Assembly: GCA_018806985.1 (NCBI GenBank) | Contig: JADANN010000018.1 | Location: forward strand, 528,501-592,500 | Source of the DNA: Angiostrongylus vasorum | Taxonomy: Eukaryota > Nematoda > Chromadorea > Rhabditida > Metastrongylidae | Length of the DNA stretch: 64,000 bases | Direction: 5' to 3' | In this document: positions 9,569 to 20,780 of the stretch, one piece after another | Position numbering within the stretch: position 1 is the stretch's first letter | Layout of the letters: each line of letters starts with the position of its first letter | Notes under the pieces: model-generated | Told to the model about the DNA's origin: nothing | The model's database searches: none | The model's input: only the letters and a program-made list of their open reading frames with translations | Translations under genes and position numbers: made by a program

Positions 9569-12514
9569 ATTAGGCTATGGACTACAGCTATATCGCAAAG
9601 AATCAATCGAATTGTACTTGGCAGCAAATCAAGAAACCTGTAAAAACAGCAGGCTAGACCATTTTTCCAGTTTTTTCTTTCCTAAAAGTAACCATCTTAA
9701 TATAGCATACCTCTGGAATGAATTCAGAGATAGAATATCAACAAGCAATAGCTCTTCATCCCTCTAAAGAAAGTAGGAATGAAAAGTAGATGTGGTAAAA
9801 AAAATGAAGTAAGCGTAGAAAATAATAATACGGAATAAAAAATGAGATAATAGAGGGTAAAAACAATCGCTAAAAAGAGAACGAACGAGCTTCGCATTAG
9901 CATACTTCTTACATCGGAGTGAAAACACAGAGCAGTTTAGGATGTAACGAGTAAACTCGTCAGGAAAGAATTTTCTAGGTGGGTGAACCTCAGCACTGCA
10001 TTGGTAAACATCAGCTTGGAGTTACTGAAGTTTATCCTCGCGTTTCTTGGCTAGTACTATTAACATAACTCCCGCTCTTCATTATGCACACATATTTCGC
10101 TCAATTTATCGTTCCTTCAAAGCCAGTGCAACAATAGTTCTCGGGTATCGGTACAGGCCCGTAAAGATATGGAAAGAAAAAACAGGAAAATAGGCCAAAG
10201 AGGAAAAAGAGTTGGCGACTGCACATACGACGAGAAAAAAGTAACAGATAGCTCAGAAGGCAGAGAAAGTCCACTCTTTCGGAAGAATTCTCTAAGCACT
10301 CGTTATTAGCTCAGCTGGTGTTCGCTTTCAGAGATTGCTCTTTGTCTCCAGGGTTGATAGAATAGACTCTCAAATTGTGTTTACATCACTCTTACTTGCA
10401 AATGTTTTCATTTATAAACACTCAGACGCAAGAGAACAGTGCCGGAACACAAAAATGAAAAGCGATGGAAATTTACTACGTACATACATTACAAGCAATG
10501 CGTGTGCACTTTCATGAATGCCCAAACGTTAAGGAAACAATGGTGGACATTCGATTTCAGAAACGCCTTCATTAATTCCAGGCTCTCAAAATGAACGTGG
10601 TGATGAATGGAATTCACCAGTAAAAATCTAGTCGTCACCAATGGTAAAACATCTAAAAATTAACGGTAACTTCCAAACGCAACGGTTTACAACGAAATGT
10701 CAGGATGATGTGTTTCTCTACCAGATCTAATTTTTTTTACCCACATAGTCGTAAAGGGGTTTTATAGCCCAAATATCAGAATAATGCTTGTCATTTTCAC
10801 CCCGACTTTCAAAGAAAACGCCAACAAACCGATGAACAGCAATTTCGTAATAAGAAAATCTGGTAGTCGAAAGAAGAAAGGAAACGCGAAGGAGCAGAAA
10901 CAAAGAACGAAACTTCGGATTGGCGGAAAGGCATATTTGTGATAGCTGCAAAAGTTCTTCCACCAGTGGAACAGAGGTCAGTAAATAGACAAAAAAATGG
11001 ATGATGAGAACAATGAAGAGGACAGGAAGGAGATAAGGTGGACAAGGAAAGTGGGGATAATTGCAGCATCCTGAATATGTAATATTAGGATTTGAGAAAA
11101 AAGGAACGCATTGATCGGAATACATCTCATTAAATAGATGGAAATACCTGGCGATCGTCTGAATAAACACGCAGCCATTAGGCAATAACATCGGGAAATA
11201 TTTACAAGTGTGACAGAGAGGGAAGAAGTATTGAATACCACATGGGAAGAAGTCGCCCACGATGATACGTCAGCACAGCACATTGACGAGGATCTCCGTG
11301 AAAATGAGGAAGAAATTTGACTAGGAACATATAGTCTCGACTCTGAGTCCTCACTCAGTTTTCGCGGTCGGAAACGCCCAATGAGAAGACGTTCAGTAAA
11401 CTTTTTTGGATCCACTCTAGCGGGCAGCCGACAAGAAAGTGTCAGGTACGGTAGTTATTGATAGGATCGTTTCTAATATGATCATCGTTACTGGAAAAAA
11501 GGTATTGTGTGTAAACAATGATCAACGATTGAATAGGCGAATGCCTATAACACCTTGATACCTCAAAACGAATTGGTGGTGTATCGGTGTACATACAGTA
11601 AAGGCGCTACATAGTTGACACAGTGGAATGAAATATTAGATTTCATACTGAGCCTAAGAAGAAACCAAAAAAAAGTCGAGACTTTTTACCCAACTTAAAC
11701 TCTTCAGCGCATTGTCTGAGAAAAACACCCGGATAAGTGATCCTGATGGATTACTTGTTTGAGGTTTCCCGAACTATCACCGCTTTTTTGTTGGCAGATT
11801 CTACAAGGTAACTGGTTAATCTGCACCGATAATGGAAAACTACCTATTTCTATCTGTTCTTCAATATAACCTTAGTGTTATAAGTTTGACTAATTTACAT
11901 AAAAATTCAATCTCCGAATGGGCACATATTCTTCGACAGTTCGAAGTGAACTGGGATTTATCAATCGCACCCGATACAAGCCAGTCAATCTAAAAATGCT
12001 TCGTCACGGTGAAAAAGGATTGTCTAAAGCAAATTATCATTGTCCCACTATATATGTATGTTACAGTCCCAGTCTAAGAACAGCAACCTGCAAGTAACCG
12101 AACACTTTCAAGTTATTCTTGCCATTTTTTTTAGATGGATATAACTGGAGTCTACACTAGAAAGCTTATCGATACCTCAGAATGGAAAGCGAAAAGATTA
12201 TGCAACAAGATTTACATCCCGCGTTGGTTGTCCGGCCAACGGTGCTGCCTCCCGGAACGACGCTGAACGGTCTCACCTTCTGACGCACATCGATCGGCTT
12301 CGTTCACTTTCTTGCCAACAAGACCGCTGGAAGAACCACTGCGTCAGTCCAGTATGGAATGCTACCTGACCGTAGTCAAGTACGGAACCTGATAACTATG
12401 ACAGATTCAGAAAACCGATGCAAAAAAGCTTTAACTGGGATAAATTACAACACTTCGGCAAACTAGGAAGCCCTTCCAGAGCAACTAGATATTTAGAGAA
12501 AACGTTTTGGTAAA
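9569..12514. other. repeat-poor stretch with strand-asymmetric purine bias
   Basis: No dispersed family was recognised. Between about 9770 and 11060 the plus strand is notably A/G-rich, for example 9780-9870 and 10840-11060. On the minus strand this yields long Ser/Phe/Leu-rich open frames (up to 177 codons at 10727-11260) that I regard as composition artefacts. Confidence 0.4.
11215..11417 (-). CDS. possible internal exon, unknown product
   Basis: On the minus strand a frame reading VDPKKFTERLLIGRFRPRK is preceded by a CCCGCTAG acceptor-like site at about 11418-11425. It runs to a donor-like CTTGTAAAT at about 11212. The encoded segment is Ser/Arg-rich with no recognised domain. Codon usage is more balanced than in the low-complexity sequence just downstream. 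No second exon was identified, so this is tentative. Confidence 0.2.
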
Positions 12515-12890
12515 GTTGAGTAGCACAACGGTGGAGATCCCATTCATTAATAGGCTTCCCGTTTCGACGTCGGACCGGGCCAACTAAGCTTCTAGTACCT
12601 CCGTGGTCATGAAAGTGCAACTCGACTTGTCTGGGGAAACTTCTTCCGATCCACAAAGGCCGGTGAATGCCTGTGCTGAACACCTGGGAATGCTTTAGAC
12701 GACTATCTTAGGAGAGAGAATGCACTCGATCGGTATCCAATGACTTTTATAAAGAGACCAAAAACCATCAAGATAGGTTCGATATGCGCAAAATCCAAAG
12801 ACATTCGTGGATAATGGATGTGAGGAAAGGGAACGAATGAAAAAGTGCTGTTGTCCACGCAATATATGATGCTGGGCCACGTAAAAAAGA
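12515..12890 (+). mobile_element. SINE-F4, long subfamily copy
   Basis: The head AGTAGCACAACGGTGG is followed by a B-box relic (GTTTCGACGTC) and a diverged central domain (ACTCGACTTGTCTGGGG). The extended 3' body contains GACATTCGTGGATAATGG and GTGCTGTTGTCCACGCAATA. The same 3' body occurs at 35385-35620 and 39960-40325, defining a longer subfamily. Confidence 0.6.
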
Positions 12891-13119
12891 AATTCATGAG
12901 ACACAGATTTGGCATTGTTAGTACAAGAAGAACTTCGAGCGATCACGGTACGATAACATTTCGGTCTCTTTGAAGGTTACAGGTTATAGGCTTCGAATCC
13001 GTCGAAATGTGAAACAGATATCTATAGCCTAAAAACGAGAACACGAAAAAAAACGGAAGCAGTCCAAACATAACAGAGGAACAGATTTTCTCTCTACGGA
13101 CTTAGTTTGCCTGCTCGGT

Positions 13120-13336
13120 CGAAAGCACAGGACGCACACGGATAGCGACGCCGGCAGATGTTGTGGTGCCGGACTTCCTGTGCCGAAGGCGCCGTCGTCG
13201 CTCCGACGTCACCGGCGCACCACATCCGCGCAACTCGGCCTCCTCCGCTGTGTCACCTCGCGACATCACCCAATGTTCCCTTGCGGGACGATCCCAAAAA
13301 ATTCTTCGAGAATTAGTTCGTACGCTTGGAAGGTCA
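13120..13336 (+). CDS. GC-rich islet, possible exon
   Basis: This stretch of about 200 bp is far more GC-rich than its surroundings and contains many CG dinucleotides. It ends at a good donor-like GGAAG/GTCAGT (about 13330) and has a GGCAG acceptor-like site near 13155. Two plus-strand frames are open across it: one gives VVPDFLCRRRRRRSDVTG and ends RSQKILRELVRTLG, the other is Thr/Arg-rich. Because both are open, the frame cannot be chosen. It could be an exon, a CpG-rich regulatory segment, or an old repeat. Confidence 0.22.
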
Positions 13337-13761
13337 GTTTGTTGAATTAAGACGATTTATATTACGGTTCAATGAAAATGGTCAGAAAGTGTGACATCGA
13401 TTGACAGATGGAAGGCCGATGAATGACTTGGTGAATACGGTGGAGCGGAAGTGGTGTCGAAAAACTGAAGTTATTCGAGATGTATTTTGATTCTCGAGAT
13501 CCCTTATATGAGGGAGATCCGTGGATTTTGATTCTAGTTCTAATAAATTCATTGAAAAATGCAAATACAAGCGAAATTCAGGAGATTGAGAAAAGTTGAC
13601 TGGAAAGAGCAGATATATTGAAGTGCAAGGAGGGACCAATCAGAATATGAATTATATATAACCCACGGAAATCCTCGTGCTAAATGGACATGATGAACTG
13701 CAAGGTACTGCAGAACTGAAAATTACAAATAAGTTTAAGAACATCTATATACGTAAAAAGC

Positions 13762-13797
13762 GGCTCTGAAGAAGGCGATACTGCCGAAACGTCAGCC
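13762..13797 (+). ncRNA. hammerhead-type ribozyme core (PLE-derived), best copy
   Basis: The order is GGCT, CTGAAGA, AGGCGATACTGCC, GAAAC, GTC, AGCC. This matches the hammerhead core CUGANGA / stem II / GAAA / UH. Stem II pairs GGC with GCC around GATACT, and stem I pairs GGCT with AGCC. Stem III consists only of C-G between GAAA and the cleavage triplet, as in minimal PLE hammerheads thought to work as dimers. All core bases are intact here. Sequence on either side (13650-13850) has no recognisable PLE coding. Activity is inferred from pattern only. Confidence 0.6.
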
Positions 13798-13881
13798 ATG
13801 CTGAACTCTAGAAATTGTTGATTAGTGGTAGATTAGCAACTAGGTTCTGAGGCCGGTTTTTTCGACAACTATCGATAATTT

Positions 13882-14156
13882 GGGCGCGTGTGGCGCAGTG
13901 GTCGGAGGCGCACACACGTGGAATTGACCCCCAGCGCCCATGGCCCACCAAACCTTCCATCCCTCCGGGATCGGCAAATTGGTGTCAGACTTGTCTGGGA
14001 GGATCGCAGCATTGGCTCGATACATCGGCAGGCCACCGCGAGTCATTGTAAAGGCCAGATATGCATTCAGTCACCTTCAACGATGCTTAATGATGTCGAA
14101 TGCATGACGTATCACTAAGAGATTGATTAACGCCGAGAGCTTTATCCTTTATCCTT
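13882..14156 (+). mobile_element. SINE-F1 with 12-bp TSD, reference copy
   Basis: A 275-bp insertion is flanked by TATCGATAATTT (13870-13881 and 14157-14168). The tRNA-Leu-like head GGCGCGTGTGGCGCAGTGGT carries a perfect A-box pattern. GGAATTGACCCCC is at the B-box position, and the central domain and the GATATGCATTC block follow. The end has tandem TTATCCT units (the 7-bp tail). It has no coding capacity. The TSD, tail and pol III-like boxes identify a SINE mobilised by an unidentified LINE. Confidence 0.95.
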
Positions 14157-14584
14157 TATCGATAATTTTCAACAACTGAAGTATTTGAGGAGCCGAGAAA
14201 TTCACAGACTCGTTGGAAAACTTTGCAAAGTCTGTTTAAAAAATAAATAAGACGTAAAAAAAATGTTGCAAATATCGCTTTATTTTTGGAAGTTGTCTTG
14301 AAAAGACTCCAAAAAGAAAGCAAAGAAAAATGGAACACAATTTTCTAAAAAATTCCCAAAGGAAGCGCAATAGGTGCAAACGTAAACGTCCCATTTGGGA
14401 ACATCATCTCGCTCTACAATAGTATACGAAATCCTCACTGCATAACTGCTTTTTCCTTTACCAGATTTCTTTACGAAATAAGAAGCTTGGTAGAACAAAA
14501 AACAGATTTCAGTCTCTAAAGGGTCAGAATTTATCATGATTGGATAGAAAGACGGGTATCCCACTGGGAAGGATTTGCAAATTA

Positions 14585-14807
14585 AAAAAGGATAAAGTTC
14601 TCGGCGTTGGTCAATCCCTTGGAGATGCGCCATGCATTACAATGACTCGCGGTGCCTTACCGACGTATCGAGCCAGTGCTGCTACCCATACAAGCCTGTT
14701 ACCAATTTGCCGACACCGAAAGGATGGAAGGCTTGGTGAGCCACGGGAGCGGCGATCGATCCCATGTGTATTGCAGAGCGCCTCCCACCACTGCGCTATA
14801 CGCGCCC
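14585..14807 (-). mobile_element. SINE-F1 copy (minus), internally deleted
   Basis: On the minus strand a GGGCGCGTATAGCGCAGTGG head, the central domain (CAAATTGGTAACAGGCTTGT) and an AAAGGATAAAG tail remnant are present. About 35 bp between the GCATTC block and GGTGCC is missing, and the central domain is shortened (CTTGTATGGGTAGCAG). The interval 14169-14584 to its left holds nothing recognised. Confidence 0.85.
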
Positions 14808-17800
14808 AAACAATAAATTATATAGGTTTTTTATTTACATTTACAAAGCTCAAAATGGACTGATATATGCTGGTATAGTATTGAAAGCAGTCATCACTTT
14901 TGCAATACATTAGTTGGAACCAATTCACACCGCCCTCAAAGTACCAGCCGCGAATACGTGAGCTACTTCCCTGATGTTTCATTATCACTAAATCAACGAT
15001 TTTTAGATAAAATTTAGCAGAGACATTAAAAAATTTGGAGCTTCGGGGCAAAAAAAGTGGCATACGACACGATAGCTTCTGGATTCCGTCGTTGTCCGGT
15101 GACAGGTAGATAGGAGAGCATCGACGACGAATGCGAGGCGTATGAGCAGTCCTGGAAAAAAGCGTTCTCTCCCTGCCTGCGAGAATATCAGGACGACCAA
15201 ATAACTGATGCGAAACAAAGCAAACATTTCGTTACCGTTCGCATCACAAGGAATCGAAGGAGAAAAAAAACAAATTCTGATCAAAATGACGAATTACACT
15301 TTGTGAAAGGGCATTCGCAGCATTGAACTGTTCGCATCGAGATGAGTGCATTGAATAAACAGTAGAAAGCACAGTTTCAGCCAGAATGCTTGAAAAAAAT
15401 ATGCAAGAAACCCCATTAGACAGACCAACTATGAGTAAAAAGAAAAAAGACAGCACCTTTCTTCCAATTTGCTCCCAATAGAAAATGGTAGTGTATCGGC
15501 TGTTAAAAATTCAGATAGCAGGTCTTCAAGTGAAAGTCTTTTCAAATCATCTTTCCCGCCCCCGAAGATTTTGTGAAAACGCAGTGACAAAGAAGAGCAA
15601 AGAATTCCTCAGAACTGCAACATTTGCATTTCTGTGGTGATTTAACGTTACAACAGACTGATAGAACATCATACTAGTAAGCAACGACCGATTTTCCCGA
15701 AAATTTTGATCGCAGGACAGTTCGCGTCCACTTTTGGGAACTTATCCTCATTCTTCATATTGGGCGAGGCATGGAGCTACTAGGAGTTGTTCACAGCACT
15801 TTGGTATCAAATTTTAGGTGCCTTAGTTGATTGTGTTAGTTTTTCGGTGGAAAAACGAATAAAAAAGGGAAATTTGTCAAGTCCATACGCCATTACCACT
15901 TCAGAAAGTTTTAAATGCCCAAAAAACAAAATTATTTATACAATGCCTAAAGAAACAAAAAGCGCTCGAATAAGCGGGTAGCTTCACCTGGCTTGAACAT
16001 CACGCCAACCGAACCGATGCCATATTTGTTATACTCAGCAATATCTGTGACATAGTGTGATATTTTTTTACAATATGTCAACGATTCTGCATACAGTTTA
16101 AAAAACAGTGGGAATTCTCGGACTGGAAGGTGACGGACACTTGGCACAAATGACGGCCAGCTGGCTAGGTCGAGGCTCCATATGACCATAAAAATTTAGC
16201 TTAATCCAATGTGGCCGTCAGTGTAACATATTCCTTTCAGCTCCACTCATAATTGGTAGTGGCGTGGGTGGAGGATAACAATATAAACGTTGTTTGGATC
16301 CTGGAGTGAAAGAATGGAACACTTCAACGATTGGCCGCCGCCGGAATGTTGATTCCATTTGTGTCTATATGTGCTAAAACAAACAAAAAGCTTTGGGCTG
16401 TAGAGGGATCTCTTTCAGCCAATATGTTGCCCTTTAAAGTCGTAGTTCTGTGCTGAGATAAAATTCAACAAAAAACGACATTCATGCAGAGAGAAATAGA
16501 TGTTAACATCCGAATGAGGGGAATACGAACGGATTCTTACAAAATCACATACCCTGCTCATTTACGACTTGACAACAACTCTGATAACTGTGTAAACACG
16601 AATCCTCGCATAGATCTCCAAAGCAGAGCTCTTGAACACGGCTTTCATAGGCCCGAATCGTAAGTACATAGGGAACTCGTGCAGTATGAGAGCGCTCTTT
16701 TGAACTGTGCAATTTCAGCCAACTAGAAGATAGTGCTACTGGTGTCTATCGAAAAAAAAAGAAGTTGACGTCGCACAGGGTTCACTTTTCATCTGACTGT
16801 GAAAAGAAACGGCGAAAATGCGCAGTTGCCGAGTTGTTTCGAATTAGCGAAGAAATCAGTAAATCCTGGAGTTGTGCAGAATGAATGAGAATTCCGATTA
16901 AGAAAAACTAATATACTACGAATATCTGTTAGAATACTAAAGATCCCTGCTTTGTAAGACTTCTATGAAAGCAAGGACAAAGTTAACAGTTTCTTTTCGA
17001 GGCAGAATTTACTGCAGTAGTAGTGTTAGGAATAGATTTCTGATTGGATAGGCATATGAAGAGAAACGGGCGTTGCCAGTGACCGCAGTGAAGTGCTAAA
17101 GAAAAAAGTGATAAATGACATGGAATGTACGCGCTCGTGAAGGATGAACACTGAAATATCGTGCAACGAAGATGTATTTGTACAGAAAAAAGAGGAAAAA
17201 TCTCAACATAAAACAAACTCTGTTTATAACCATTTCAATATGGAAAACCATTTCATAGAAGATTTGCATGAGAACGTCGAAATTATCAGCAGAATTATGG
17301 GATGTCGTGGGAACTCGAAAAAAATAAAGTGCGGTAATGAACGTTCGAAATGCGTGGCTACAGAAGGGAGGAAGGAATTGCTCCATCTGATCGGGTGAAG
17401 AGACCGCTGGAGTCGAGGATGCGTCGACCGACCTCCAACTACCAGCGCTGCATATCTCTCTCCGGTCGCCGTCCATTTGCTTTAGCTTCGCTTCACTTTA
17501 GCAGGAAAGTTCGTGTTTCTTTGCTGTAGATGTAGGACTCCAGTGACGGTACGTCTAAAATTTGTATGGTGACTAGCAGGTTTAAAAGAAAAAATCTCCA
17601 TAGAAACGTATAGGAAATTCCCTCATATTTCCGAAACGAGTGTGTGTGTTCTCAGCAGCGAAAAGCAAACAGAAAATCAAAACCAGGAACTGAACGGTTA
17701 CCATGGAGATTCATCAGCTGTAAAATAGTAGATACACATCCCCTTAAAAAGTGACTGTGTAGGCAAAGTGACTACCAAGCAATAGACGAGAAATTTCGGG

Positions 17801-18153
17801 ATTTCAGTGAGGTTTCGTGTTTAGGAGCGCCCAAGGCATGAAATATAACGACGTCCTGTTAGATAAGAAGTATTTCGCTAAAAAAATAGAGAATATCCAA
17901 GCACTTCTCAGATCAACATTTAATAATCTCAGCATAATGTCGAGGAACATTTTCCGTTGAACTAAATCAAGCACTGTTCATCTGACGAGCAACTAAGCTT
18001 ATTCATTTATGTCCTGTTAGGTTTTCATTATTAAAGATGCAAAAAGCAGTTTAGTAGAGATCTATTTTATTCAGATTCGAAGGGTTTACACAAACAGTTA
18101 GGCAGATCACTGTCCTGTTGATTCCGTACCACTATGGCCAAATAATTGCTCAT
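14808..18153. other. unassigned stretch
   Basis: No dispersed family was recognised across 3.3 kb. Frames near 15003-15284 and 17096-17476 (minus) carry acceptor- or donor-like neighbours but no domain. The segment 17400-17480 is modestly GC-rich. This could be intronic or decayed repeat DNA. Confidence 0.35.
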
Positions 18154-18164
18154 AGTTCGTGGAC

Positions 18165-18552
18165 CCTCCCAACGGTTTACCGCCTCATCGTGGCTGGGAG
18201 GTGTTCCTGGGTGTCGGACTGCGATTTACAGCGGGGGGATTCGTCCCCCCCCGGCAGGGTCTCCCAAGCTGAGAAGGAGTCCGGTGTTTCCATCAGGAAG
18301 CCTAGCTAAGAGTAAACCAATACCAGGATCCACCACCGTCCTGGTATCAAAGTCGCATGGTGGCAACTCTCCCTCTGGTCCACAAGGGCTGCGACTGCCC
18401 GTGATGGTGAAGGCCTGGGGCAGACTTTGGCCAGGCTGACCTCGGGATTACAGGGAACCACAGTGGCTTAACCAGTAAATCTCCGACAAATAGTGATTAT
18501 GCTGGGGTCCGCACAACCATGAGGACGGGCCGTTCAATTGTTCAAGTGTTCA
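18165..18552 (+). mobile_element. F2 retroposon copy C, full length with 11-bp TSD
   Basis: It is exactly 388 bp between AGTTCGTGGAC (18154-18164) and the same string (18553-18563). It starts CCTCCCAACGGTTTAC. CCTCCCA and TGGGAGG at the two ends of the first 37 bases can pair as a 5' hairpin, and a second strong hairpin is GGGGGG-ATTCGT-CCCCCC. The 3' end repeats TTCAATTG/TTCAAGTG/TTCA, a degenerate heptamer tail. The body encodes no recognised domain. The fixed 5' end shared with copies F and G argues for a SINE-like unit, not a 5'-truncated LINE. Confidence 0.93.
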
Positions 18553-18563
18553 AGTTCGTGGAC

Positions 18564-19384
18564 AGAAGTTCCACCGTAATAGGAAGAGCTGTCGAGTACT
18601 TGCCCCCTGCTTCAGTGGCTTCAGTTTTTCATAAGCACTTGAGTGTATAGCATTTGATCAGTTTTCTCGCAAGACTCCCTAGAAAAACAATGAGTCAGAG
18701 ACCGTGTGATAGCACAACAAAATTGGCCCACCTAAATGGTATACTGTAGCAATAAAAGGTGCTTGATGCGCTGCTCCTCGGATCTGAATGTATAATCACT
18801 TGATTGTTTTTGTTGATTCATATATCCCCGAGTTATTTCGTATCTGATTGAGAATAATTATAATGGAATCGAGCCTCATAGTGCTTCCAGAGCTTCCGCA
18901 GTTTGATCGACGAAATCTCTGCGAACGGTCTTCATTTCTGAGTTTATTAGAAGATTCACCGCCTTTGCAGATGAACGCGAAGAGTAACAAGTCTGATTAT
19001 ATGCCAGTGGACGGTAGAAAAACTTGAACCAAAGTGATCTTTTACTGATAAAGTATGTCAGCAATTCGTTTCAGTGTGTCCAAGCAGTCGAACACCAACA
19101 CAACCATTCTTCTGACTCTTTCACTAATTGTCGTTAAATTGGCCGCACCGTTTGATGTGTCGTAAACCATCTCACACCTAGGAGTGATAACAGATAGTCG
19201 ATGTATAAAGTTGAGTAGAGTTAGTAGCATTATTGGTGAAAACGGAGCAAAGTCACGTAATTGGAAACAGATCAGTTCAAATTCACGAAGTTTTGTCAGG
19301 ATTCTTCAGCGGTGCGGGTACCGCTATCGGCGTAATGATGCCGTTCACTTCATGGGCTGTCTCAGATCAGTCTAGAGCTAATCC
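18564..19384. other. unassigned stretch
   Basis: Nothing recognisable. Short minus-strand frames at 18796-19230 overlap one another in different frames and show no splice pattern. Confidence 0.35.
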
Positions 19385-19560
19385 TGAATAGGACAATTGC
19401 TACCAGACTCGTCTGGAATTAACACGCTCACTCCAATGCACGAAAGCTAACCACAGCTTGTTTGAGAACATCTGGGTGGGCCATGGCACGGCTATTCCAA
19501 AATTTAAAAAAAAATCAGTGAGAATCGACTCGCTGAGCACTCAGTGATATTGAGATGACG
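19385..19560 (+). mobile_element. SINE-F4 fragment
   Basis: It contains ATTGCTACCAGACTCGTCTGG (central domain), then TATTCCAAAATTTAAAA and GAATCGACTCGCTGAGCACTCA, which corresponds to the GAATCGACTCGACCAGCATTC block of other F4 copies. The head and distal tail are missing or unrecognisable. Confidence 0.55.
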
Positions 19561-20548
19561 TAAAATCACCAATCATCAGCGGGACCGGCATGAAAATTTG
19601 AGAACCTTCGTTGAAGATGGGAAATGCGATAGAGCGTACCGAATGCCAGAAATGCTCCGAACGTCATGTCCCAAACAAGGAATACATGTTATAAGCCGAA
19701 GGCGTGAAAATGAAATTCAATTTTTTTCACACCAGTTGCAGTCCAGTCATTAACGAGACATGAAGAAGTCTCAATAGAAAAATACGAGATAAATTCAACC
19801 AGACTAAATATTTGAGATGGAGAAAAAAAGAGAGCGTGAATGCCATAGAAAGGTAGATGTGCTACCTGACTAGATTTCAATTGATTTCTGTGTAAATAAG
19901 CTGGGAGACTTTGATTTTTATTCCAAGATGTTAAGTTGTAAAGGGAACATGTGCCAAAGAAACCTATTAAGCAATAATACACCTGTCTGAAAAGCATAGA
20001 AGCAGATGAAATAAGATGGCTAGGAGTCTAAATCATCAAGAGAAATGTAGAGTCATGAAAATATGGCCAAGTCGAAATCTGCCTCTTCAGTAACGTCGGA
20101 AATTTCAAGAAATTTCGCTTTGTCGGAGTGTTGTTCTGCATTAACTACCCGTGGGCATAAAGGCGTCTTTAACACTATTTAGAAAATATCCATCCGGAAA
20201 TAGGATACCACGACGTTAAAAAACTTATTACATTTAGATTTGACGAGCGCAACTAACTAAGCGAACGAATCGTTGAGCCATCAGTTCCTCTTCGTGGATG
20301 ATCTACAATCAACCTAGCTCTCAGAAATGAGCGGTTCTCATTGTTCTGGGTTTTGATCCGTTCCGCAACCATAAGCGGAGCGCGCAGGAATAATGGCGGA
20401 AATCGATGCCTCACAAACTCTGTTTGAGAAAAAGTGGACCCTCCTTGATGGAAAGTTTTTTCTACTCTAATCAGTTTCTTCTCAACGGTTTTCGCCTTTC
20501 TTACAGTAATGAAAAAGTGCAGGTATTACTGCTAGAGGTATGATTCTA
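19561..20548. other. unassigned stretch
   Basis: I see nothing I can assign. It ends at the TTAAC terminus of the F3 copy that follows. Confidence 0.3.
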
Positions 20549-20780
20549 TCAGCAGTGTTAACTTTTATTTACTTCCTATTACAATTTTTCACGAAAGGGT
20601 ATTATGTGTGATACAACCACAATGGTGCTGAGATATCTGCAAAATTCCGGACCGCAGGTGTTTGCGGTGAGGAACGAGCGCGCTCTTACCTTTTCCGGTG
20701 CTAACGCGTTCACCACCACATCATGCGTCCCCCTTCGTTTCGCCTTTCTCTCAGCTAGTTTTCTATCTCAATTAGCAGTC
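20549..20780 (-). mobile_element. F3 foldback element, one arm
   Basis: It begins TTAACTTTTATTTACTTCC, the terminal motif also seen at 63030 and 61185. ACAACCACAATGGTGCTGAG follows, then the CCGCAGGTGTTTGCGG hairpin and the CTAACGCGTTCACCACCACA block. The opposite arm is not recognisable, and sequence after about 20780 is unfamiliar. On the minus strand GCGCGCTCGTTCCTC sits where other copies have GTTCGTTCCCC. Confidence 0.8.

Noticed and set aside
10727..11260. 177-codon minus-strand open frame
   Set aside because: It starts at a non-ATG codon, lies on a polypyrimidine strand, is mostly Ser/Phe/Leu, and one such frame is expected by chance in 64 kb.
18165..18260. F2 as a 5S rRNA-derived SINE
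   Set aside because: TGGCTGGGAGGTGTTCCTGGG loosely recalls the 5S box C, but the 5' end and the rest of the 5S internal promoter do not match.
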